A stretch of DNA of 64,000 bases, from assembly GCF_038066595.1 (NCBI RefSeq), contig NZ_JBBUTH010000001.1, positions 248,001-312,000 of the forward strand. Direction: 5' to 3'. The notes beneath the pieces are model-generated. The model had not been told where the DNA came from. It was given only the letters and a program-made list of their open reading frames with translations, and searched no databases. The translations under genes and the position numbers were made by a program. The DNA comes from Pseudaquabacterium inlustre (GTDB lineage Bacteria; Pseudomonadota; Gammaproteobacteria; Burkholderiales; Burkholderiaceae_C). This document shows, piece after piece, positions 35,354 to 43,217 of the stretch (position 1 is the stretch's first letter; each line of letters opens with the position of its first letter).

Positions 35354-37975
35354 ATGACCGGCGCGCCCGCCACGCCTGAGCCGTCCCTGCCCGATCTGTC
35401 GGCCCACACGCCGATGATGCAGCAGTACCTCCGGATCAAACACGAGTTCCCCGAGACGCTCGTGTTCTACCGGATGGGCGATTTCTACGAGCTGTTCTTC
35501 GACGACGCGCGCAAGGCCAACCGCCTGCTCGACATCACCATCACCACCCGCGGCCAGAGCGCCGGCGAGCCGGTGGTGATGGCCGGCGTGCCGGTGCACT
35601 CGGTCGAGAACTACCTGGCGCGCCTGATCAAGCTGGGCGAGGCCGTGGCCATCGCCGAGCAGGTGGGCGACGTGGCCACCGCCAAGGGCCCGGTGGAACG
35701 CAAGGTGGTGCGCGTGGTGACGCCCGGCACCGTGACCGACAGCGAACTGCTGGCCGACCGGGTGGACACCCTGCTGCTGGCCGTGACCAAGCAGCGCGCC
35801 ACCTGGGGCCTGGCCTGGCTGGGCCTGGCCAGCGGGCATCTGGGCGCCACCGAATGCGGCGAGCGCGAGCTGGCCGGCTGGCTGGCGCGGCTGGATCCGG
35901 CTGAGTTGCTGCTGCCGCAGGAACTGGCGGCCAACCCGACCACCTTGCCGGCCGCCATCACCCAGCACCGCGCCGCGCGCACCGTGCGGCCCGACTGGCA
36001 GTTCGACACCGCACTCGGCGTGCGCAAGCTCACCGCGCTGCTGAAAGTGGCCTCGCTGCAGGGCTTCAATGCGCAGGACCTGCCCGTGGCCCAGGCCGCC
36101 GGCGCCGCGCTGCTGGCCTATGCCGAGCACACCCAGGGCCAGGCGCTGGCGCATGTCACCGCGCTGACGGTGGAGCGCGCCACCGAACTGCTGGACCTGC
36201 CGCCGGCCACGCACCGCAACCTCGAGCTCACGCAGACGTTGCGCGGCGAGGACGCGCCCACGCTGCTGTCGCTGCTGGACAGCTGCCGCACCGGCATGGG
36301 CAGCCGCCTGCTGCGCCACTGGCTGACGCACCCGCTGCGCGACCGGTCCGCCGCCACAGCACGCCACGAGGCCATCGGCGTGCTGATCGCCGCCGGCGAA
36401 GGCCGCGACGGCCCGCTGCGCCAGGCGCTGCGCCACATCAGTGACGTGGAACGCATCACCGCCCGGCTGGCGCTGCGCCAGGTGCGCCCGCGCGAGCTGT
36501 CGGGCCTGCGCGCCACGCTGCTGGCCCTGCCGGCGCTGCGCGAGCTGGCGCCGCATGGCGCGCCGCTGCTGGAGGCCGTGCACGCCGGCCTGGCGCCTGA
36601 AGGCACCCTGGCCCAGCTGCTGGCCGCGGCGATTGCCGAAGAACCCGCCGTGCTGCTGCGCGACGGCGGCGTCATCGCCACCGGCTTCGATGCCGACCTG
36701 GACGAGTTGCGCGCCATCGGCCAGAACTGCGACGCCTTCCTGATCGACCTGGAACAGCGCGAGCGCGCGCGCACCGGCATCGGCAACCTGCGCGTGCAGT
36801 TCAACCGCGTGCACGGCTTCTACATCGAGGTGACGACCAGCGGCCTGGACAAGGTGCCGGCCGACTACCAGCGCCGGCAGACGATGAAGAACGCCGAGCG
36901 CTTCATCACGCCGGAGCTCAAGGCCTTCGAGGACAAGGCGCTGAGCGCGCAGGACCGTGCGCTGGCGCGCGAGAAGTGGCTGTTCGAGCAGCTGCTCGAT
37001 CAGTTGCAGGCGCACCTGCCGGTGCTGGGCGCGCTGGCCCGCGCACTGGCCACGCTGGACGCGCTGGCGGCACTGGCCGAGCGCGCCGCCACACTCGACT
37101 GGTGCCGCCCGCAGTTTGTGCCCCACCCGTGCATCGACATCTCCCAAGGCCGCCACCCGGTGGTGCAAGCGCGCCTGGCCGAGACCGGCGGGCCGGATTT
37201 CATCGCCAACGACTGCCGGCTGGATGCCAAGACCCGCATGCTGGTGATCACCGGCCCGAACATGGGCGGCAAGAGCACCTTCATGCGCCAGGTGGCGCTG
37301 ATCGTGCTGCTGGCCAGCATGGGCTCGTACGTGCCGGCGCGCGACTGCCGCCTGGGGCTTGTGGACGCCATCCACACCCGCATCGGCGCCGCCGACGACC
37401 TGGCCAATGCGCAGTCGACCTTCATGCTGGAGATGACCGAGGCCGCCGCCATCCTGCACAGCGCCACCGAGCACAGCCTGGTGCTGATGGACGAGATCGG
37501 CCGCGGCACCAGCACCTTCGACGGCCTGGCGCTGGCCGGCGCCATCGCCAGTCACCTGCACGACCGCAACCGCGCCTTCACGCTGTTCGCCACGCACTAC
37601 TTCGAGCTGACCGAGTTTCCGGTCAAGCACACGCAGGCGGCCAACATGCATGTCTCGGCGGTGGAGAGCGGGCACGACATCGTGTTCCTGCACGCCATCG
37701 AGCCCGGCCCGGCCAGCCGCAGCTACGGCGTGCAGGTGGCGCGCCTGGCCGGCATGCCGGCCACGCTGCTGCGCCAGGCCCGCCATGCGCTGGAATCGCT
37801 GGAAACCCAGGCCAAGGCCGGCGATGCGCAGGTGGACCTGTTCGCCGCGCCGCCCGAGGCCGCCGCGCCCGAGCCCAGCCGCGTGGAGGCCGCACTGGCC
37901 GCCATCGACCCCGACAGCCTGACCCCGCGCGAGGCGCTGGACGCGCTGTACCGCCTCAAATCCCTGCAGCCTTGA
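35354..37975 (+). CDS. mutS: DNA mismatch repair protein MutS
   Basis: An 873-residue MutS. The mismatch-binding Phe-X-Glu motif is in VFYRMGDFYELFFDDA (about residues 35-50). The ATPase has Walker A GPNMGGKST at about residues 634-642, Walker B VLMDEIGRGTSTFDG and the ATHYFELTE switch. The C-terminal tail ends LDALYRLKSL, the tetramerisation segment. It recognises mismatches and recruits MutL. Length and motifs are complete. Confidence 0.98.
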   Translation: MTGAPATPEPSLPDLSAHTPMMQQYLRIKHEFPETLVFYRMGDFYELFFDDARKANRLLDITITTRGQSAGEPVVMAGVPVHSVENYLARLIKLGEAVAIAEQVGDVATAKGPVERKVVRVVTPGTVTDSELLADRVDTLLLAVTKQRATWGLAWLGLASGHLGATECGERELAGWLARLDPAELLLPQELAANPTTLPAAITQHRAARTVRPDWQFDTALGVRKLTALLKVASLQGFNAQDLPVAQAAGAALLAYAEHTQGQALAHVTALTVERATELLDLPPATHRNLELTQTLRGEDAPTLLSLLDSCRTGMGSRLLRHWLTHPLRDRSAATARHEAIGVLIAAGEGRDGPLRQALRHISDVERITARLALRQVRPRELSGLRATLLALPALRELAPHGAPLLEAVHAGLAPEGTLAQLLAAAIAEEPAVLLRDGGVIATGFDADLDELRAIGQNCDAFLIDLEQRERARTGIGNLRVQFNRVHGFYIEVTTSGLDKVPADYQRRQTMKNAERFITPELKAFEDKALSAQDRALAREKWLFEQLLDQLQAHLPVLGALARALATLDALAALAERAATLDWCRPQFVPHPCIDISQGRHPVVQARLAETGGPDFIANDCRLDAKTRMLVITGPNMGGKSTFMRQVALIVLLASMGSYVPARDCRLGLVDAIHTRIGAADDLANAQSTFMLEMTEAAAILHSATEHSLVLMDEIGRGTSTFDGLALAGAIASHLHDRNRAFTLFATHYFELTEFPVKHTQAANMHVSAVESGHDIVFLHAIEPGPASRSYGVQVARLAGMPATLLRQARHALESLETQAKAGDAQVDLFAAPPEAAAPEPSRVEAALAAIDPDSLTPREALDALYRLKSLQP

Positions 37976-37993
37976 GCCACGACTGACCCTGCC

Positions 37994-38821
37994 ATGACCT
38001 ACTGCATCGGCATCCGCCTGAACGCCGGCCTGGTGTTCCTGAGTGACAGCCGCACCAATGCCGGCATCGACCAGATCAGCACCTTCCGCAAGATGATGGT
38101 CTACGAGAAGCCGGGCGACCGCTTCATGGCGCTGCTGTCGGCCGGCAACCTGAGCATCAGCCAGAGCGTGCGCGAGATCCTGCAGCTGGAAAAGCTGGAT
38201 CGCGGCCCCGACCAGGAGCCGCTGACGATCTGGAACGCCGAGAGCATGTTCGACGCCGCCCGCGTGCTGGGCGCCGCGGTGCGCCGCGTGTACGAGCAGG
38301 ACGCCCCGGCGCTGCGCAACGCCGGCATCGACTTCAACGCCAGCTTCATCTTCGGCGGCCAAATCAAGGGAGAGGCGATGCGCATGTTCCTGGTCTATTC
38401 GGCCGGCAACTTCATCGAGGCCACGCGCGAGACCTGCTTCTTCCAGGTGGGCGAGAGCAAGTACGGCAAGCCCATCCTCGACCGCATCCTGACGCCCGAG
38501 ACGCCGCTGGACGAAGCCGCCAAGTGCGCGCTGGTGTCGATGGATTCGACGCTGAAATCCAACCTGGGCGTGGGCCTGCCGCTGGACCTGCTGGTCTACG
38601 AGGCCGACAGCTTCCAGAGCGCGCAGCATGTGTGCATCGACGAGCACAACGCCTACTTCCGCATGATCCGCAACACCTGGGGCCAGCGCCTGCACGAGGT
38701 GTTCGAGGCCATCGACGACCCGCGCTGGGACGGCGGCGACACCACCCACCCGCTGATGGGCGGCAGCGCGCGCTACGAGCCGATGCGCAAGATCAGCAAG
38801 CCGGGCGACCGCATCGTGTGA
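37994..38821 (+). CDS. Proteasome-like protease Anbu (COG3484)
   Basis: A 275-residue proteasome beta-type N-terminal nucleophile hydrolase. After removal of Met1, Thr1 would be the nucleophile; Asp17, Arg19 and Lys32 of SDSRTNAGIDQISTFRK match the proteasomal Asp17/Lys33 set. The MTYCIGIRLNAGLVFLSDSRTNAG start is characteristic of Anbu. Anbu genes normally sit with an ATP-grasp protein, an alpha-E domain protein and a transglutaminase; none of these is adjacent here, where the neighbours are mutS (18 bp upstream) and an HDOD gene. Its substrates are unknown. Confidence 0.9.
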   Translation: MTYCIGIRLNAGLVFLSDSRTNAGIDQISTFRKMMVYEKPGDRFMALLSAGNLSISQSVREILQLEKLDRGPDQEPLTIWNAESMFDAARVLGAAVRRVYEQDAPALRNAGIDFNASFIFGGQIKGEAMRMFLVYSAGNFIEATRETCFFQVGESKYGKPILDRILTPETPLDEAAKCALVSMDSTLKSNLGVGLPLDLLVYEADSFQSAQHVCIDEHNAYFRMIRNTWGQRLHEVFEAIDDPRWDGGDTTHPLMGGSARYEPMRKISKPGDRIV

Positions 38822-38976
38822 TCCGGCGCGCCCGGCCGTCGGCGGCGCGGGCGCAGCGGGTTTTCCCGCATCATGCTGCAGCGCGACGGCGTCGATTCGT
38901 CGGAAGCGCCTCGGCCTGGCAGGCAGTCGGAGGGGTCGGCGCACAGCCCTTCCCATTGCCCCCGGCGAGGTGATCC

Positions 38977-39810
38977 ATGGACCGACAAGACCCTTTCCTG
39001 CAACAGGCCGCCGCGATGCCGGCCATGCCCGAAGTCGCACGCAAGTTGTTGAAATCCTTCGATCGCGATGACCTGGCGATCGGCGAACTCACCCACCTGA
39101 TCGGACAGGACCAGACCCTGTCGGCCAAGGTGCTGCGCATGGCCAACTCGGCCCGCTACGCCCCCACGCGCACCATCGCCGTGCTGTCGGACGCTGCGGC
39201 CTGCCTGGGCATGCGCACGCTGCGCGACCTGACCCTGTCGGCGTCGATGACCGGCGCCTTCCCGTCGCTGCCCGGCTTCGACCGCCTGGTCTTCTGGCGC
39301 GACAACCTGGCCAACGCCGCCTATGCCCAGACGCTGGCGCGCGGCCTCGACGCCGACCCCGACGTGGCCTACCTCGGCGGCCTGATGCTGCGCACCGGCC
39401 AGGTGCTGATGGCCATGGTGGTGCCGCAAGCCATGGCCGAGGTGGCCCGCCACCACCTGGACATGGACGTGGACACGCGCATCGGCTTCGAGCAATCCAT
39501 CGTCGGGCGCTCGCACCCCACCGTGACCGCGGCGCTGGCCCGGCACTGGCAGTTCCCCGAGGCGCTGGCCTCGGCCTTCGAGGCCGCCGCCGAGCCGCTG
39601 GCGGCGCGGCCCTTCTGCCGGCTGGGCGCGGTGCTGCGCCTGGCCAGTGTGGTGACCGAGTCGCGCGACCGCGGCCTGAGTGCCAGCGCCGGCCTGCTGG
39701 CCGCCCAGCCTGAGTTGGTGGAGCACCTGCAACTCGACCTGGAGTGGCTGGAAACCCACCTGCCCGCCCACGCCCTGGCCACGGCCGGTGCCGACATGCT
39801 GATGAACTGA
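38977..39810 (+). CDS. HDOD-domain signalling protein
   Basis: A 277-residue single-domain HDOD protein. Residues 10-200 show the family pattern: MPAMPEVARKLLKSFDRDDLAIGELTHLIGQDQTLSAKVLRMANS, then IAVLSDAAACLGMRTLRDL. HDOD proteins lack the HD catalytic residues and act as scaffolds in motility, stress or cyclic-di-GMP signalling. No partner domain is attached here. A GAGGTGA precedes the start by a few bases. It is convergent with the PEP-CTERM gene, 53 bp apart. Confidence 0.9.
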   Translation: MDRQDPFLQQAAAMPAMPEVARKLLKSFDRDDLAIGELTHLIGQDQTLSAKVLRMANSARYAPTRTIAVLSDAAACLGMRTLRDLTLSASMTGAFPSLPGFDRLVFWRDNLANAAYAQTLARGLDADPDVAYLGGLMLRTGQVLMAMVVPQAMAEVARHHLDMDVDTRIGFEQSIVGRSHPTVTAALARHWQFPEALASAFEAAAEPLAARPFCRLGAVLRLASVVTESRDRGLSASAGLLAAQPELVEHLQLDLEWLETHLPAHALATAGADMLMN

Positions 39811-39863
39811 CAACCGGTGGCCGGTGGCCGATTGACGAAAAGGCCACCGCGCCGTCAGCGGCG

Positions 39864-41771
39864 TCAGCGGCGGCGCATGCGCCGCACGCCGGCCAGCACC
39901 GGCAGGCCCAGCAGCCACAGCCAGGCCGCGCCGGGCTCGGGCACCGCCGACGCCCAGGCCACGGCGGGCAGAGGCGAATCCACGCCGCCGATGCGCAGCA
40001 GCGTGACGCCGGGGCTCACCGTCAGCGACAGCTGCGCGCCGAAGTCCAGCGCCATCGGCGCGCCGGGCTGCGCCTCGATGGCGCCGCTGGCCAGCACGCG
40101 GCCGCGCAGGTCCAGCGCGGCATACAGGCTCACGAAGCCGCTGCACAGGCCGCGCGCCACGCTGCAGCCGCCGTTGTTCAGCATCCCGGCATAACCCAGC
40201 ACGGCGCCGGCCACGTCCTGTTCGCTGCGCCACACCGGATCGAGCATCGGGTGCGACTCGCCGGTGTCCGCGCCGGCCAGCTGCAGGTAAGCCTGCACGC
40301 CGCCGATGCGGCCGTTGGCACCGGTGTTGCCATCCACCTGCCCGTCGATGCGCAGGCTCAGCGCCACGTGCACCGGCTCGGCACGGGCGATCGGGTAGAC
40401 CAGTTCGAAGGTCTCGAACAACTCGGCGAACGGATAGGCCGCCACATACGCCTCGCGCACACCGCCGCCCGGCGCGGCGTAGGCCACATGCGTGGTGTCG
40501 AAGCGCAGCCCCAGGCGGCCGGCCAGCAGATCGCTGGACACCTCGGTGCTGCCGGCAAAGGCCAGCGCCTCGGGCACGCCCGGCTGGCGCAGCCCGGCAC
40601 GGCCCTGCAGCACCACGCGCGCACTGTCGCTGACAGGCGCCGTGTCCTCGCGCAGGCTGGCCGCAGCGGCGTCGTTGAACGGGGTGGACGTCACCACCAC
40701 GCTGTGCTGCAGCAGGCCGTCGCGCCAGCGGCTGCCGCTGACCTGGGCGTCCTGCAGGTCGCCGTTGGCCCAGGTGCCCAGCGAGGCACCCACCTGGGCC
40801 CGTCCGGCCTGGGCCACCAGAGGCAGGCCCAGCAGCAGGCAGCCGGCGATCACCCCCCGGCGCAGCCAGGCCGGGCCACGGCGCACCACACGGCGCACCA
40901 CGCGGCCGCCCTGGCGACAGGATCGGCCCGCCTGTCGCAGGGCGCCGAGCGCCACGCCGCCCAGCATCAGCGCCCAGGTGCCGGGCTCGGGCACGGCGGT
41001 GGCGAAGTCGTACCCGCTCGCCCCCAGGGTGTTGAGGCCCGCCACCGACGGCGCCAGCCTGTAGCCGGCCGAGTGGTAGAAGTCGACCTCGGCGCTGCGC
41101 GCCACCCGGGCGCCGGCGGCGACGTAGGTGCCGGCGTAGAGCATGCCGTCGATGGCCAGCGTGTGGCCCACGGTGGTGTCCAGCGTCAGCGAGAACACAC
41201 CGGTGGCCTGGTTGCGCGCATCCCAGTGCAGGCTGACGGCGGCACCGCTGCTCACGTCGCGCAGGCGGGCTTCGGCGATCGCATCGGCGCTGTAGCGACC
41301 GCCGATCTCGAAGTTCGGGCTGCTCACCGTGCCGTCCAGGCGCAGGTCCAGCCGGTAGCGCACCGGCGTGCCGGCGGCCAGGCCGGCGCCCTGCACCAGC
41401 ACCTCGTCGTAGAAGCGCAGTTCGGCCGTGCCATCGGCGTAGCCGTCCTGCACCGTGACGCCACCGCTGCAGCAATAGGCGTAGTCGGACGCGGCATAGG
41501 CCTTGAGCAGGCCGATGCGCCCGAGCAGCCGCGCCGTGGCACTGCCATGCGCGGTGCTGGCAAAGCTGTCCAGCGCCTGCAGTTGCGTCGCACCGGGCTG
41601 GTTCAGCAGGTCGATGTCCTGGTTGTCGGTGCCGCCCAGGCCGGGCACCGGATAGGTGGTGACGGCATGCGCCCGTGCGTGGCCGCTGAACTGGTAGGTG
41701 GCCTGGGCCGGCAGCGACAGGCTGGCGGCCAGCGTCAGACTGGCCAGTCCGATGGCGCGTGCGAGGTTCAT
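39864..41771 (-). CDS. Double-module PEP-CTERM exported protein (in-frame fusion)
   Basis: A 635-residue open frame made of two exported proteins joined in frame. Module 1 (about residues 1-290) starts with a signal peptide (LARAIGLASLTLAASLSLPAQA) and ends with a PEP-CTERM signal AVPEPGTWALMLGG at about 260, followed by Arg-rich residues but no stop codon. Module 2 then begins with an Arg-rich segment and a second signal-like stretch GVIAGCLLLGLPLVAQAG, and ends with ASAVPEPGAAWLWLLGL and RRMRRR. Four GTG codons between 40901 and 40884 could start module 2 separately as a 345-residue protein. Both modules look like beta-rich adhesin or surface proteins. It overlaps the upstream PEP-CTERM gene by 4 bp. 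Confidence 0.7.
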   Translation of the reverse strand: MNLARAIGLASLTLAASLSLPAQATYQFSGHARAHAVTTYPVPGLGGTDNQDIDLLNQPGATQLQALDSFASTAHGSATARLLGRIGLLKAYAASDYAYCCSGGVTVQDGYADGTAELRFYDEVLVQGAGLAAGTPVRYRLDLRLDGTVSSPNFEIGGRYSADAIAEARLRDVSSGAAVSLHWDARNQATGVFSLTLDTTVGHTLAIDGMLYAGTYVAAGARVARSAEVDFYHSAGYRLAPSVAGLNTLGASGYDFATAVPEPGTWALMLGGVALGALRQAGRSCRQGGRVVRRVVRRGPAWLRRGVIAGCLLLGLPLVAQAGRAQVGASLGTWANGDLQDAQVSGSRWRDGLLQHSVVVTSTPFNDAAAASLREDTAPVSDSARVVLQGRAGLRQPGVPEALAFAGSTEVSSDLLAGRLGLRFDTTHVAYAAPGGGVREAYVAAYPFAELFETFELVYPIARAEPVHVALSLRIDGQVDGNTGANGRIGGVQAYLQLAGADTGESHPMLDPVWRSEQDVAGAVLGYAGMLNNGGCSVARGLCSGFVSLYAALDLRGRVLASGAIEAQPGAPMALDFGAQLSLTVSPGVTLLRIGGVDSPLPAVAWASAVPEPGAAWLWLLGLPVLAGVRRMRRR

Positions 41772-42472
41772 GCCCGGTCCTCCGTCGGCGATGTGGCGTC
41801 GATGCTGACGCGACGCCGCGCGCGCAACCATCCCGCACATCCCAGGCCGGCCAGCCACAGCAGCCCGGTGGCGGGCTCGGGCACGGCACTGGTCAGCATC
41901 TCCACGCGCAGGCCGGTGGGGCTTTGCGTGCTGAGGGTGTCGAACTCCAGCACGTTGACGCCCGGCAGGATGCCCTGGGTGATCGTGAACGCCTGCCAGC
42001 CGGTGGCATCGGGCACCGTGAAGCCGCTCAGCGCCATGCCATTGAGGCGGATGGCCACGCCGCCATCGTCGGCTGCCCAGCGGCCGACGATCTGCCAGGC
42101 CGGGGCACTGTAGGCCGACAGGTCGAAGGTGGTGCGGTAGGTGATGCGGTCGGTGCTGCCATCGGGCGCATCGGTGATGTACAGCGCGGCCGAGGGCGTG
42201 ATCCACGACGAGGCGCCAGCCAGGCCATCGGTCAACCACGCGCCGGCCGGCGGCCCGCCCAGCGGTGCGCCATCGGCATCGTGGAAGGCATAACCCGGGC
42301 CAAACACCGATGGGCTGACGATCTGGTAATGCGGATCCACCGCATAGCTGGCCAGCGGCGCGCCGGCATTGTCGACACCGGTGTTGTACGGACCGGGCCG
42401 GGCGGCCAGCACGGGGCCGGCGGCCGCCAGCAGGACGCCGAGCGCCAGGGCGGCGCGGGTGATCGGATGCAT
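41768..42472 (-). CDS. PEP-CTERM sorting-domain protein
   Basis: A 234-residue exported protein. A signal peptide (RAALALGVLLAAAGPVLA) is followed by a jelly-roll-like region (YRTTFDLSAYSAPAWQIVGRW, VAIRLNGMALSGFTV, GVNVLEFDT) and the PEP-CTERM signal AVPEPATGLLWLAGLGCAGWLRARRR at about residues 193-218, with a 15-residue tail beyond the usual end. Exosortase recognises this signal; no exosortase gene is in the window. It overlaps the next PEP-CTERM gene by 4 bp, so both form one operon, divergent from the ECF sigma gene. Confidence 0.85.
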   Translation of the reverse strand: MHPITRAALALGVLLAAAGPVLAARPGPYNTGVDNAGAPLASYAVDPHYQIVSPSVFGPGYAFHDADGAPLGGPPAGAWLTDGLAGASSWITPSAALYITDAPDGSTDRITYRTTFDLSAYSAPAWQIVGRWAADDGGVAIRLNGMALSGFTVPDATGWQAFTITQGILPGVNVLEFDTLSTQSPTGLRVEMLTSAVPEPATGLLWLAGLGCAGWLRARRRVSIDATSPTEDRA

Positions 42473-42625
42473 GGTGTCACTCTCCTGGTTGGGGTTTCGG
42501 GGTGGCCCGCCCGGTGCCGGATGCAGGCGCACGGACAGCCCATGCACCAGCCAACGGCGCCCGACCCTGCCCCCGGACACGCGCCCCTGCATTCATGGGG
42601 GTAGGCCCGGCGTGCCCATGCGAAG

Positions 42626-43192
42626 ATGGCCCGCATGCCGCCCGACACCCCGGCCGCGCTGCCCCCGGCCTGGGCCGCCGCCTACCCCGAGCTGAAGAAG
42701 ATCGCCCGCGCGCGGCTGCACGCCGCCGTGCCGGCCGGTGCGCCGGTGGCGGGGCTGAACACCACCGCCCTGGTGCACGAGAGCTTCTTGCGCCTGGCGC
42801 AGCGGCTCGAGGCCCTGCAGTTCAGCAGCCACGGCCACTTCTACGCCTATGCCTCGCAGGTGATGCGCTCGGTGATCGTCGACCTCGTGCGCGAGCAGCA
42901 GGCCCAGCGCCGCGGCGGCGACCTGCAGGCGGTGACGCTGGACACCGCACTGTCCGAAGCGCTGGCCACGCCAGCCGACGGCACCGAGACCGAAGCCGAG
43001 GCCCTGCGCGTGGACGCCGCGCTGACCGCGCTGGCCCGGGTGGAGCCGCGCCTGGCCCAGGTGGTGGAGATGCGCTATTTCGCCGGCATGAACGACCTCG
43101 AGATCGCGCAGGCACTCGGCCTGACCGACCGCACCGTGCGGCGCGACTGGGACAAGGCGCGCGCGCTGCTGCGCACCATGCTCGCCGGATGA
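42626..43192 (+). CDS. ECF sigma factor
   Basis: A 188-residue ECF-type sigma factor. Region 2 contains TTALVHESFLRL, SSHGHFYAYASQVMRSVIVDLVRE and region 4 is RLAQVVEMRYFAGMNDLEIAQALGLTDRTVRRDWDKAR. The sequence style matches the sigma subgroup that is regularly encoded next to Ser/Thr kinases rather than anti-sigma factors. It lies 25 bp before such a kinase gene. Two ATG codons (42626, 42635) are possible. Its targets are unknown; the divergent PEP-CTERM operon is a natural candidate. Confidence 0.9.
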   Translation: MARMPPDTPAALPPAWAAAYPELKKIARARLHAAVPAGAPVAGLNTTALVHESFLRLAQRLEALQFSSHGHFYAYASQVMRSVIVDLVREQQAQRRGGDLQAVTLDTALSEALATPADGTETEAEALRVDAALTALARVEPRLAQVVEMRYFAGMNDLEIAQALGLTDRTVRRDWDKARALLRTMLAG

Positions 43193-43217
43193 GCGTCCAG
43201 GCCCGGCGTCCACCGCG

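Noticed and set aside
34643..39040. Very long open frame (over 1,400 codons) on the minus strand opposite suhB, mutS and anbu
   Set aside because: It is antisense to three clearly conserved genes; its Gly/Ala/Gln/His/Arg-rich, motif-free translation is the usual shadow of high-GC codons.
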